The translations under genes and the position numbers were made by a program. DNA of 63,830 nucleotides, from NCBI RefSeq assembly GCF_000287055.2, contig NZ_AJYQ02000128.1:1-63830 (forward strand), given 5' to 3'. Under the pieces are notes generated by a model. It was given only the letters and a program-made list of their open reading frames with translations. It made no database searches and was not told the origin of the DNA. Source of the stretch: Vibrio genomosp. F10 str. ZF-129 (GTDB lineage Bacteria; Pseudomonadota; Gammaproteobacteria; Enterobacterales; Vibrionaceae). The number at the start of each line of letters is the position of its first letter. The first letter of the stretch is position 1. Shown here piece after piece: positions 45,423 to 54,009 of this stretch.

Positions 45423-46709
45423 ATGATATCTAATACTAATTTCAACGCCAATCGAAGACGCTTACTGAAACAGGCGGGAGCGGCGTCGACACTGGGTGTG
45501 TCCGGTATCGCAATGCCCGTTTTAGCTTTGTCTACGTCAGATGCCTCAGAACATACGGCAATAAAACAAAACCCGTTGGGGTTTAATGGCGAACGCCAGG
45601 ACCCAGTTACGGGCCATTATCATCTGGGTAAAGGGTGCCGACTTTACAACCCAAGGTTGATGCGGTTTCATAGTTATGACTCCATGAGTCCTTTTGGTAA
45701 AGGGGGAACTAATGGTTATGCTTATTGCTTAGGTGATCCTGTCAATCAGCGCGATCCAAGTGGCCACTTTGCCTTACTTAGTATCCTAATAGGGGCGATT
45801 GTAGGGGCAGTGGTCGGCGCAGGTGTTTCTGCTGCGTCAGAAGGGATACAGATGGCGATCAACCCTGATCATAAGTTCGATTGGAAACAGGTGGTGACTG
45901 GCGCAGCGGTGGGTTTTATTACTGGAGGGATTGGAATCGCCGCCGCCGCACCGAAAGCCGGTGCTCAGTTGGGCCTTACCATCGTTAAATCAGCCGCCAC
46001 TGAGCTGTTTTCTGTCCCTATTAACACAGCTACAGCCTTGTCTATGCAACCGAACGCATCGAAAGTATTGCAAAGAATTGGTCAAGCCTTAGGTTATTCA
46101 CTCGCTATTTTGGGGGTGGGGTATGGTGTTAAAGGCGCAGTGAAGTTAGGGAAAGATGTTTTTAAAGGTCGGGTTGTAAAAACGCTTTCACATTGGGAAC
46201 GGGGACAAAAGTTCTACGATAAACATATCACCCTAAGGCAAGCTATATTTACAGGTGGAGGTATTGCAAGTGGTATATCTAGCGCTTCATCAGGGATTGT
46301 TTTTAATACTAGGAATCATCTAGGGCAAGACTCTAGAATAAGTGATGGGTTCATGCGGTTTTTTCATTATGGAAGTTCTATAAGTGGTGCGTTAGGCAGC
46401 CGATACCTGAACCCTATCAAAAATATTAAACTAGACCCAGGAGGCTATTTTTCAGGCAGATTTACTGATCTTTCTCATGTCACTGGCGCTGTCGCGTTGT
46501 TTTTTACTGAACCAGGAAGTGAGGAAAATAGGCTGTGGAATACCGTGTCATTTTTAACGGGTACTACCTCCCTTTATACGTTAAATACACAGAATCATCT
46601 GAAACATTTTAATAAGGTACCCGTTTGGGAAAAATATGGTATATCCCAAGGTGTGTGGGGAAATGTGAGTAAATATAATGCGATGAATAGTAGTCAGCTC
46701 CACTTCTAA
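45423..46709 (+). CDS. Tat-signal RHS core protein with variable C-terminus (second copy)
   Basis: A 428-aa protein. Twin-arginine signal NRRRLLKQAGAASTLGVSG at about residues 10-28, cleavage near VLA. It then carries the RHS core: NPLGFNGERQDPVTGHYHLG, RLYNPRLMRFHSYD, SPFGKGGTNGYAYCLGDP and PVNQRDPSGHF, again PxxxxDPxG. From about residue 120 it has glycine-zipper-like hydrophobic helices (LLSILIGAIVGAVVGAGVSA, VTGAAVGFITGGIGIAAAAP), then an unrelated tail (SQLHF end). The C-terminus differs from that of 13081-14622, as expected for polymorphic toxins; its activity is unknown. No immunity gene of usual size follows directly. Confidence 0.85.
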   Translation: MISNTNFNANRRRLLKQAGAASTLGVSGIAMPVLALSTSDASEHTAIKQNPLGFNGERQDPVTGHYHLGKGCRLYNPRLMRFHSYDSMSPFGKGGTNGYAYCLGDPVNQRDPSGHFALLSILIGAIVGAVVGAGVSAASEGIQMAINPDHKFDWKQVVTGAAVGFITGGIGIAAAAPKAGAQLGLTIVKSAATELFSVPINTATALSMQPNASKVLQRIGQALGYSLAILGVGYGVKGAVKLGKDVFKGRVVKTLSHWERGQKFYDKHITLRQAIFTGGGIASGISSASSGIVFNTRNHLGQDSRISDGFMRFFHYGSSISGALGSRYLNPIKNIKLDPGGYFSGRFTDLSHVTGAVALFFTEPGSEENRLWNTVSFLTGTTSLYTLNTQNHLKHFNKVPVWEKYGISQGVWGNVSKYNAMNSSQLHF

Positions 46710-47031
46710 GAATAATTTTAATTATCGAATAAAGCACCTCTCTCGAAAGGAGAGCCATTTTATAAGTAAACAAAGTGTTTGATTATATTTTATTGGGTTT
46801 TAATTTGTAGCTAAATTTTAATGCTCGTTATTAACCGGAGGATGTCTATTTAAATGAGTTGTTGTATTTTTAAGTAACTATTTTAGTAGACATTAAAGGA
46901 TCAGACTTAGTATCAAGTCTACATTGAGATACTTAGCGGGATTATTTTAGTTTAAAACACACTGTTTACTTGTCATTGCCTCGTTATTCTCATGAAATTA
47001 AATATTGATCTAATCATAAAGGGTAAATTCA
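46710..47031 (+). other. Spacer with weak hairpin
   Basis: 322 bp. CTCTC/GAGAG around 46738-46754 followed by CATTTTAT may be a weak terminator for the RHS module. I see no immunity-like gene on either strand. The downstream part is AT-rich promoter-like sequence. Confidence 0.4.
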
Positions 47032-47559
47032 ATGAAAACTGCAATGGTGGTAGCGTTAAGCGCAACTTTATCCTTATCTGCAATGGCACATTTAAGCGGA
47101 AATGAGAATGAATATTCGAGTACGGTAAAGCCTATTCCTGCGAAAAATTATTTACAATTCACAAGGCCCAGCTTTAAGCCAGGGTTCATTCGCCATATGG
47201 TCCTCTTTGACCTGAAAGATGAGGTCACCGTTGCTGAAAGAAAAGAAATAATTACCAGGTTTCTAGCGTTGAGGGAGTCCACTCGTGACGGTGAGCAATA
47301 CATACACAATATTGAAGCGGGCAGTCACAACATGAGTCGAGAAGGACAAGGCAAGGGCTATGATCTTGCTTTTGTCGTGAGCTTTTTGTCTCAAGGGGAT
47401 CTCAATTATTACGTTGGAACACCAGCAATCAATTCTCCTGCGTTTTTTGATAAAAACCATCAAAAATTTAAAGAATTCGTAGGACCTTACTTGAAGGTCG
47501 AAAAAAATCCAGGAGGCAAAGACAAGGTCGGGGTGTTGGTTTTTGATTACACCCTGTAA
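47032..47559 (+). CDS. Exported Dabb (stress-responsive A/B barrel) domain protein
   Basis: A 175-aa protein; AAAGGG precedes ATG. Signal peptide MKTAMVVALSATLSLSAMA. The Dabb ferredoxin-like barrel begins IRHMVLFDLKDEVTVAERKE and includes a conserved His (RHMVLF), the GYDLAFVVSF strand and the YVGTPAINSPAF end. Family members are usually cytoplasmic and include dimeric barrel enzymes or stress proteins; an exported one is less usual. Role here unknown. It lies 322 bp after the second RHS module in the place where the first module has its NLP gene. A GC hairpin follows. Confidence 0.8.
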   Translation: MKTAMVVALSATLSLSAMAHLSGNENEYSSTVKPIPAKNYLQFTRPSFKPGFIRHMVLFDLKDEVTVAERKEIITRFLALRESTRDGEQYIHNIEAGSHNMSREGQGKGYDLAFVVSFLSQGDLNYYVGTPAINSPAFFDKNHQKFKEFVGPYLKVEKNPGGKDKVGVLVFDYTL

Positions 47560-47594
47560 CGGATTATTGTCATTAACGGGTTCGCTTAAGAAAT

Positions 47595-47627
47595 GCCCGC
47601 TCTGCTTTACTCAATAGAGTGGGCGTT
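47595..47627 (+). terminator. Probable terminator of the Dabb gene
   Basis: GCCCGCTCT / AGAGTGGGC (one G-U pair) with a 12-base loop, then GTTGTGTGTT. Confidence 0.55.
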
Positions 47628-47700
47628 GTGTGTTAACGGCCCACTGTGTTGTGCGTGTTAATTTTGAAGCAGACAGAAGACACCAAATAATTGGCTGTGA

Positions 47701-48012
47701 TTATTGTGTAAATACTTGATTCATGAGCGAGTGGAATCGCATGTTTTGACCTGAAGGCGTTTCTTGACGCTTTTGGCGCCATGCATTCTGAAACGTACCA
47801 GCAAGTTCTTTGTAGCACAATGGACAGCAAGCATGTTTAGCGGAAAAATGCGATTTTGGGGTTTGTGAAAAAGACTCATTGTGCTCTTTACACCACAGTA
47901 ACACAGGCGTACGGCTGTTCACGTAGTGGACTTCATTATAACCAAAGCGGTCTCCCCATAGACGACGGGATTTTGCGATAAATTGTGCTTTGGTATCTCT
48001 TGGGATTGGCAT
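47701..48012 (-). CDS. DUF723-like zinc-ribbon protein
   Basis: A 103-aa cytoplasmic protein. ATG 48012 is preceded by GGAGAAAACA, so the frame extension to 48027 is not used. The sequence FIAKSRRLWGDRFGYNEVHY VNSRTPVLLWCKEH, then FSQTPKSHFS and CCPLCYKEL gives one Cys-His and one CxxC pair, consistent with a zinc ribbon of the DUF723 kind found near phage and nuclease genes. Possibly nucleic-acid-binding. No operon partner. Confidence 0.7.
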   Translation of the reverse strand: MPIPRDTKAQFIAKSRRLWGDRFGYNEVHYVNSRTPVLLWCKEHNESFSQTPKSHFSAKHACCPLCYKELAGTFQNAWRQKRQETPSGQNMRFHSLMNQVFTQ

Positions 48013-48517
48013 TGTTTTCTCCAACAAAACGTTTAGTAAATTGCTTGATAGCCGTCCGCCTCAACGAACGTTCACCTTAATGAGCAAGGGCAAACCGTTT
48101 TGCTATTCATTGTGCTCAGAAGGCAGTGCAATATTGGCAAAGCTTGGTATAGATGGAAATGAAACGGCGTGTTTACTAGGCGGTTGTTATAGAGTGGCAT
48201 TGATGCTGGAGAGTGATTTAATGCGAATAAAAAAACTTCAAGTGCTTTGAATATAAAGGAAAAGTAGAAAACAAAAAAAGCCCGCAAGGGGTACGGTATG
48301 CGGGCAAAAACACAGAACATATACACTTGCGTGAGTGTCGCAGGTATAAAACAGAGTATGTTACAGCTCCATTGCAACAACCTCTCACTCTGTATTATCA
48401 AACCTATCATTTACCCAAATAGAAGACGATCAGACACTCTGTTTAAGCAATATATTTATCGCACAGGTGATGTTAATCGGTATTTGATGCTTGAGAATTT
48501 GGGTATTTGTAGTGCGA
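48013..48517. other. Spacer between DUF723-like and barrel genes
   Basis: 505 bp with a terminator at 48273-48305 and several short open frames lacking RBS. The most protein-like is a 56-codon one starting ATG 48080 (MSKGKPFCYSLCSEGSAILA), which I do not call a gene. Confidence 0.4.
48273..48305 (-). terminator. Rho-independent terminator, minus strand
   Basis: On the minus strand GCCCGCA / TGCGGGC followed by seven T. It probably ends transcripts from the barrel-protein gene at 48518-49303, 213 bp upstream. Confidence 0.8.
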
Positions 48518-49303
48518 CTAAAAATCAAAAGAAAGGCTGAAATCCCAGTAATTCCAATCCGAATTGTTTAAATCAAAGTGGTGCGATAAATACGGTTTGA
48601 CGCCCCACAGATTGAGCGTAAATCCCAGGTTGATGTAGCGGTCTGCGTGTTTTGGTGTCTCACGATAGTTATTGTTGATCTTTTTGAATGACAATTTATT
48701 GTAGTGCTGTTTATCGTGGCCGTAAGAGGTCGATAAATTTAGCCAATCGTTCACATCGTAGCTTGCGCCAACCAGTTTGTTCAAATAAATACGTTCTTGC
48801 CTAATTTGTGTATCTAGGTGTGAAATTGAGAGATTTTGTCGATCAATGTACTGAGCGTCAAAATTGGAAAAGAAGACGACGTCTTGGTATTTGAATGCCG
48901 AAAATATGCCCATAGTATATACGCCCGTTTTATCGGTGTTTCCACCAACGGAAGCTGACACTTCATTGTATACGGTGTCAAATAAGAAGAAGGAGTACCC
49001 TAACCCTATATCACCAAATTTGTCTGAGTCGACGGAACCAAATAAACGCCAATCGTCATTAAGGTTGTGTGACGCGTTAAGTGTCAATACGTATTGGTTT
49101 GAGTAGTCACCCAAAAAATCACTTTGGCTCATTGTGACGTCAAATGTCTGATTGACAAATTCGACATAGTCAAACTCTTCATTAGAATTTGATTCAGTAT
49201 GGAATGTGGTATTCGGATCGGCGCTATAGGCGATGTGACTTACAACTAAAGCTGAAAACGGAATAATGAAAAAGAGGGTGTTTTGAAAAGCTCTAATAAG
49301 CAA
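48518..49303 (-). CDS. Outer-membrane beta-barrel protein, unknown substrate
   Basis: About 261 aa. Signal peptide FQNTLFFIIPFSALVVSHIA YSA, then alternating amphipathic strands (YVLTLNASHNLNDDWRLFGS, IGLGYSFFLFDTVYNEVSAS) and a final aromatic strand WDFSLSFDF, the C-terminal Phe expected by the BAM machinery. The only in-frame start I find is TTG at 49303, with a weak GAGA site, so the start is uncertain. No conserved domain recognised; length fits 10-12 strands. It is downstream of the secreted repeat protein gene with a terminator-like hairpin between them. Confidence 0.75.
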   Translation of the reverse strand: MLIRAFQNTLFFIIPFSALVVSHIAYSADPNTTFHTESNSNEEFDYVEFVNQTFDVTMSQSDFLGDYSNQYVLTLNASHNLNDDWRLFGSVDSDKFGDIGLGYSFFLFDTVYNEVSASVGGNTDKTGVYTMGIFSAFKYQDVVFFSNFDAQYIDRQNLSISHLDTQIRQERIYLNKLVGASYDVNDWLNLSTSYGHDKQHYNKLSFKKINNNYRETPKHADRYINLGFTLNLWGVKPYLSHHFDLNNSDWNYWDFSLSFDF

Positions 49304-49345
49304 AGCAGAAATCTCAGTAAGTGATGTCCCTATTCATGGATAAAA

Positions 49346-49372
49346 TGTAAGCCCCGCATCAAGCAGGGCTCA
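49346..49372 (-). terminator. Hairpin after the secreted repeat protein
   Basis: Minus strand AGCCCTGC / GCGGGGCT (one G-U pair) with a five-base loop, then TACATTTTA. Partial or full terminator. Confidence 0.6.
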
Positions 49373-49387
49373 CCGTTCATTTTTCGG

Positions 49388-50326
49388 TTAGCCGCGAGCG
49401 TTCATCACGCGGTTTTTCAGTTGTTGAAGGTTCTTCTTAAAATTAGGGTTTAAACCAATGTGGCTCTTGATGTTGTCGACGGTTTGTTGAGCCACGTCAT
49501 TCAAGTAAACGCCATCAATTCGACCTGATTCTCTGTCGACTGTGATGTGGATTTCACCGCCTTTAGTTGATTCGATGTGACCGCCGTCTGCGCTGATGTC
49601 ACCAGTGATGTGATTGATTAGCGTTCCATTTTCGTCGTAGATCTTCACGCCGTCATTGTGCTGGCGCTCGTCAACGATGTAGCCATCAACTTCTTCGTGC
49701 GTTGTCATCATCCAAACGTTGTCACCTACTTTAGCTACCTGACGGCCATTGTCAGCGTCTGGCGTTGCTTCAATCGGATTGGATGGATTATTGTGAATAG
49801 GGTGACCTAAGGTTGGTGTCCATTCAGTAACAAGTGTGTAGTCGCTATCACGAACGTAAACAGTCCCGTTTTCAATGCTCAAGTAGCCATCGATTTCACC
49901 GTGAGTCGATACCTGCCACATGTTGTCAGCAATTTGGTCGATTTGACGACCATTGTCAGCGTCTGGCGCATTTACTACCGGATTAGTTGCATCAATAATA
50001 GGCAAGTTACCTGGTAAGTCTGAGTTGTTTGATCCCGACGTGTTACTTGAAGATCCACTCACCAATCCAGCAAATAAGGCGGCAGAAGTTGCCCCTACCA
50101 TTGCCCAACCACCTTGGCTGTCTTTCTCGTATAAGTGACCATCAACAGCAGCAATCGAACTATTGTGAGCTTCAAGTTTAGCGATAACCGAAGCGTCAAT
50201 TTCTGCCATTTGAGTATCGATAACAATGCGAGTCTGTTGATTCGCTTTGGCAACATCCACTTGTTGTGCAAATGTACCAAACGAAATCATAGAAAGAATA
50301 GACGTAGCTAAAATGGTTTTTTTCAT
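49388..50326 (-). CDS. Secreted protein with a duplicated ~75-residue module, unknown function
   Basis: About 312 aa; ATG 50326 (MKKTILATSILSMISFGTFAQ) gives a good signal peptide, with a second ATG immediately upstream. A Ser/Asn-rich low-complexity stretch (GSSSNTSGSNNSD) follows a hydrophobic segment GATSAALFAGLVSG near residue 80. Two related blocks then appear: NPVVNAPDADNGRQIDQIAD and NPIEATPDADNGRQVAKVGD, each continuing DN.W...TH.E.DGY. A final block HITVDRESGRIDGVYLND resembles a bacterial adhesion or envelope repeat. No family recognised. Near the barrel-protein gene, same strand. Confidence 0.7.
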   Translation of the reverse strand: MKKTILATSILSMISFGTFAQQVDVAKANQQTRIVIDTQMAEIDASVIAKLEAHNSSIAAVDGHLYEKDSQGGWAMVGATSAALFAGLVSGSSSNTSGSNNSDLPGNLPIIDATNPVVNAPDADNGRQIDQIADNMWQVSTHGEIDGYLSIENGTVYVRDSDYTLVTEWTPTLGHPIHNNPSNPIEATPDADNGRQVAKVGDNVWMMTTHEEVDGYIVDERQHNDGVKIYDENGTLINHITGDISADGGHIESTKGGEIHITVDRESGRIDGVYLNDVAQQTVDNIKSHIGLNPNFKKNLQQLKNRVMNARG

Positions 50327-50497
50327 CAATAAGTTTCTCTACAAGTTTGTGTTTATCGTTCATCGATAGACTGGTGAATTTGTGTTTCCGATGAGTAGAG
50401 AATAGAGAGAGTTAGATTTTTGAGTCATTCGTAAAAGGGAACATCGCTATTAACCGTTGGTTAAGAGCGATGTGCTTAATGGGAGTGCAATGCACGT

Positions 50498-51433
50498 TTA
50501 GCTCTTCTGCAAATTTTCTAGAATCTGAGTCGTGATGCTAAGTAACCATTGTTGGGTGGAATCGTTTTTATCCTTGATGGAAGAATACACAAGTATGTCT
50601 CTTACAAAGTGCTCTTCGTTATCGGCAGGCATTAAGGCTTTCAGGCTAGGGTATCGATCGATATGAATGTAACCTGTAGAAGGAAACAGTATATTCGTCT
50701 CTGCGATGGTCTCTAAAATCGCGGACGGAAGTTCAGAACGAAGAACAATATTCGGTTCAAGGGTTTTATCAACCTCTCTAATCACTTTCTCTGCGAACGA
50801 TTCGGTTAGGTTCCAATCAGCAGCAATGAGGGTTGCTATGGGGTACTGCTGGGCTTCTAAATACGTAATGTAATCGCCTCCCACTGGATGTTCTTTCCTA
50901 ACATAAATTCGAAAGTGGTCTTTGGTGATGAAGTGACGAGCAATGTCTTTGCGTGAAAGCGAGAGATCGTAGTTGATGCCGAGTTTGACGGTGCCTACAG
51001 AAATATCATCAAGAGATGTTTTGGTCCAGTTGACTAAATGAAGCTCAATGTGAGGCGCTTGGAGGTGGATTTCAGTAAATAGGTCTTTTCCTATGGCATG
51101 TAATAGAAAAGGTGAGATAGCAATGGTGAGCTTGCCACTTAAGTCACTCGGTGAAAACTCTTGTAATGACTTAATGTTGTTATTCAGCGCATCGAGCGTA
51201 GGCGTAATTTTTTGCGCAAGTTTGTCAGAAAAAGGTGTAGGGCTTAATCCTTTAGGGACTTTTAAGAATAATGGGTCATCAAAGTGGTGCCGTAACTTAT
51301 TGAGAGACTTACTTAATGCAGGAGCCGACACATGGAGGCGAGCTGATGCTTTTTGAAGGTTCTGCTCTTGGTAAATAACTAGAAATATGCGTAACAGATT
51401 TAAATCTAAATGAGTGAAGAAGTCTTTAGCCAT
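50498..51433 (-). CDS. LysR-family transcriptional regulator
   Basis: A 311-aa protein with a classic LysR helix-turn-helix (LNLLRIFLVIYQEQNLQKAS, then APALSKSLNKLRHHFDDPLF, LSPTPFSDKL) and a two-lobed effector domain. AAGG precedes ATG. It would bind as a tetramer near its own or neighbouring promoters. It is flanked upstream by 497 bp of spacer and is followed by the secreted repeat protein on the same strand, 170 bp on, which may be its target. Effector unknown. Confidence 0.88.
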   Translation of the reverse strand: MAKDFFTHLDLNLLRIFLVIYQEQNLQKASARLHVSAPALSKSLNKLRHHFDDPLFLKVPKGLSPTPFSDKLAQKITPTLDALNNNIKSLQEFSPSDLSGKLTIAISPFLLHAIGKDLFTEIHLQAPHIELHLVNWTKTSLDDISVGTVKLGINYDLSLSRKDIARHFITKDHFRIYVRKEHPVGGDYITYLEAQQYPIATLIAADWNLTESFAEKVIREVDKTLEPNIVLRSELPSAILETIAETNILFPSTGYIHIDRYPSLKALMPADNEEHFVRDILVYSSIKDKNDSTQQWLLSITTQILENLQKS

Positions 51434-51708
51434 CCTTGCCTCGTTGTGTCGAATTTAAGAGACGTCGCGACTGAATATAATAGTGCGGCATCACTGTGTT
51501 GTTTATTATCTTTATTATCAATTATCTGATTAATATAGCTAAAAACCAATGTAGATGGAAGATACATGATTGAATAATCTAATAATTTCATAAAGTTAAA
51601 CCCGAAAGAGAATCGACGTTGAAAGTGAATAACGTGATGGGCCAATGATCCGCCCTCTCTGCGATAGGCTCTCTTTCTGTTTTAAGAAGCTAAAGAGGAA
51701 AGAATGAA

Positions 51709-51745
51709 CGCTGCCAAACCGGTTTGATACCGAGCCTTTGCAGCG
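51709..51745. other. Hairpin CGCTGC / GCAGCG
   Basis: Six-base arms with a loop containing the palindrome AAACCGGTTT. It lies in the 497-bp spacer between the LysR and chemoreceptor genes, which otherwise contains no gene. It may end the chemoreceptor transcript. Confidence 0.35.
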
Positions 51746-51835
51746 CTATTTCTTGATAGAAAGTTTTTGGTAAACAGTTTTTGCGCAAAAGTCTTTACGA
51801 ACAAACTGTTTTGTCACGGAGCTTGTGACATGTAA

Positions 51836-51915
51836 GTGATGATTCGTGATGCCAGTGATTCGTGATGCCAAGGGTTCTCGATGGCAGTGGTTCTTGATGC
51901 AAGTGGCAGTTCTTG
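51836..51915. repeat. Degenerate 15-19-bp tandem repeat downstream of the chemoreceptor
   Basis: About five imperfect copies of a GTGATTCGTGATGCCA-type unit, ending 16 bp from the stop codon of the MCP gene. Confidence 0.7.
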
Positions 51916-51930
51916 TTCCCAAAATAAGCA

Positions 51931-53838
51931 CTACAATTTGAAGCGTCCAACGATTTCAATCAATTGTCGGTTGACGTTATCAATGTCACTTGCTTCATTT
52001 AACGCTTGTTTACCGTTGCTGTCTAGTTCAACAACAATGTCGTTGATTGCAGACATATTTCGGCTGAGTTCACGGGTGACGCTGCTTTGTTCTTCGGCTG
52101 CGGTGGCGATCTGAGTGCTGAGATCATTAATATCGTTAACAAATTGGCTCATGGTCTCCAGGCTGTGTACCACTTCGCCAGCCCCTTCTGCCGTGTGCTC
52201 GCATCGGTTTTTAGTCACATCCATCGATTCAACCACACTCTGGCTACCTTTCAATAAACTGCCTAATGCGGTTTCAATTTCTTCGGTGCTTGTTTTAGTT
52301 CGACTGGCTAAGTTGCGCACTTCATCGGCAACAACGGCGAAGCCTCGCCCTTGTTCCCCTGCACGCGCCGCTTCTATGGCTGCATTCAAGGCCAGTAAAT
52401 TGGTTTGCTCGGCAATGGCGCCAATGACCCCCAATATTGTCGTGATGCTGTCGGTTTCGTTACTCATCTTTTGTACTTGTTCGGCGGAATTTTCAACATC
52501 GGACACCAATTCAGAGACATTAGATTGCGCGTTCATGGCGGTTTGTTTTGAGTTGTTTCCTGCTTCGTTGGCATTATGGGTAAGCTGTGCCGTGTTGGCG
52601 GCATCTGTCGCCATGGACTCGGCGGTTGAATTCATTTCCTCAATGGCAGTAACAACCTGTTCTGTTTCAGAAACGTGATTTTGAAGAATCACAGAGTTGC
52701 GTTGTGACTGATCTTTGAGTTTATCGATGTTCTCATTTAAGTCACCCGTTGCGCCTTTTATCTCAAGCATCATGTTTTGCAGATTTTCGATAAATTTATT
52801 GACCCCATTCGCAATTTCACCGAGATCGTCTTTGGTTTTGACGTCGAGACGTTGGGTTAAATCGCCATTACCTTGAGACAATCCATCAATGGTTTGTCTT
52901 AGTGCTAAAATAGGGCGATACAGCACCTGCAAGACCAAGACTGCAATGATGATACTAACGATCGTGGCGATCAACGTGCTGATGATTGCCGAGTATTTTG
53001 CGGCGGCTAAGCTGGCGAAAGCGACCTCTTTGTCGACACCTATCGCAAAATACCAGCTCTTATCGGCGATATTAATTTTGTGTGAAAAGAGAAGCTTGTC
53101 GCTGCCATTATGTTGGTAATGTTGGACACGACTGACATTGGTCACAGCATTATTGACGACGCCTTTGAACCATGGGTAGTTGGTGGCTTTGTCACTGGCT
53201 TTTAATAAGTCGGTAGATGAGGCCAAAATGGTCGAGTCCTGATTCATGATGATGGCAATGGCCCCTGGAATTTCTGTCGCGCCTTTGACCATTTCATTGA
53301 GAAACCCAAGCTGCATATCGACGGATATCATCCCTTCTTTGATTTTCTCAACGATACTTACCCAGTAAACATCAGAACCACTCCCTAGGTATGGATCGGT
53401 GATGGCGGTTCCGCTGCTCGTTCGAGCGAGTTGATACCAAGACCGCTCGGTAATGTCACCATCCAACTTGTGATTAGGCCAGGTGTCTGCGGTTTGATTC
53501 CAATAGCCATCGCCGTTTTCAAAGCCAACCACTGAACTGTTCAGGTTCATCGCTCCGGCCATTATTTTGGTAAATTCGATAAAGCTCTCAGCCGTTCCCG
53601 TCATTTGTTCTGATTGATATTTTTTAGCGATTTTATTCAAACCAGAGACTTTTTCACCTAACTGGTTTTCAATTAACTGGGCTTGCTTTGCAACATAGTC
53701 TTCATTAGCGGCAGTAATAATCTCGATGAGTGTTTTTTCTTGCTTTACATAAGAGACGTAACTGGATGTTGAAACAGACACGGCAACTAATGCAATGATT
53801 GAAATAAGGAGTAAGTTTTTAAAACCAAGTTGTTTCAT
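51931..53838 (-). CDS. Methyl-accepting chemotaxis protein with dCache sensor
   Basis: A 635-aa inner-membrane chemoreceptor. TM1 about 9-30; a periplasmic dCache_1-type domain (about 35-275, with WYQLARTSSGTAITDPYLGS and YWVSIVEKIKEGMISVDMQL, typical of amino-acid or organic-acid sensing Cache folds); TM2 about 280-303; HAMP (LSQGNGDLTQRLDVKTKDDL); and a cytoplasmic signalling domain with the hairpin tip EQTNLLALNAAIEAARAGEQ and GRGFAVVADEVRNLASRT that binds CheA/CheW. RBS AGGCAG before ATG. The ligand is not predictable, and no C-terminal CheR/CheB pentapeptide is seen (ends VGRFKL). Confidence 0.93.
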   Translation of the reverse strand: MKQLGFKNLLLISIIALVAVSVSTSSYVSYVKQEKTLIEIITAANEDYVAKQAQLIENQLGEKVSGLNKIAKKYQSEQMTGTAESFIEFTKIMAGAMNLNSSVVGFENGDGYWNQTADTWPNHKLDGDITERSWYQLARTSSGTAITDPYLGSGSDVYWVSIVEKIKEGMISVDMQLGFLNEMVKGATEIPGAIAIIMNQDSTILASSTDLLKASDKATNYPWFKGVVNNAVTNVSRVQHYQHNGSDKLLFSHKINIADKSWYFAIGVDKEVAFASLAAAKYSAIISTLIATIVSIIIAVLVLQVLYRPILALRQTIDGLSQGNGDLTQRLDVKTKDDLGEIANGVNKFIENLQNMMLEIKGATGDLNENIDKLKDQSQRNSVILQNHVSETEQVVTAIEEMNSTAESMATDAANTAQLTHNANEAGNNSKQTAMNAQSNVSELVSDVENSAEQVQKMSNETDSITTILGVIGAIAEQTNLLALNAAIEAARAGEQGRGFAVVADEVRNLASRTKTSTEEIETALGSLLKGSQSVVESMDVTKNRCEHTAEGAGEVVHSLETMSQFVNDINDLSTQIATAAEEQSSVTRELSRNMSAINDIVVELDSNGKQALNEASDIDNVNRQLIEIVGRFKL

Positions 53839-54009
53839 GATTGCATCTGCCTATTTATTGATTCTTTTGTAAATAATAGAACGTAATGGTTCGTTAGGTT
53901 GATTTTATGAGAACTATTTTTGAAAATAACGGTTTTAGGCAAGCCTCTGTGAGGAACACGCCCTTGTGAGAGAAAGAAAAAAGTGTGGCAGGGCGGTTAG
54001 TTTGAATGT

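Noticed and set aside
47990..48250. 86-codon plus-strand frame (with MSKGKPFCYSLCSEG at 48080)
   Set aside because: It overlaps the 5' end of the DUF723-like gene and has no RBS; composition alone is not enough.
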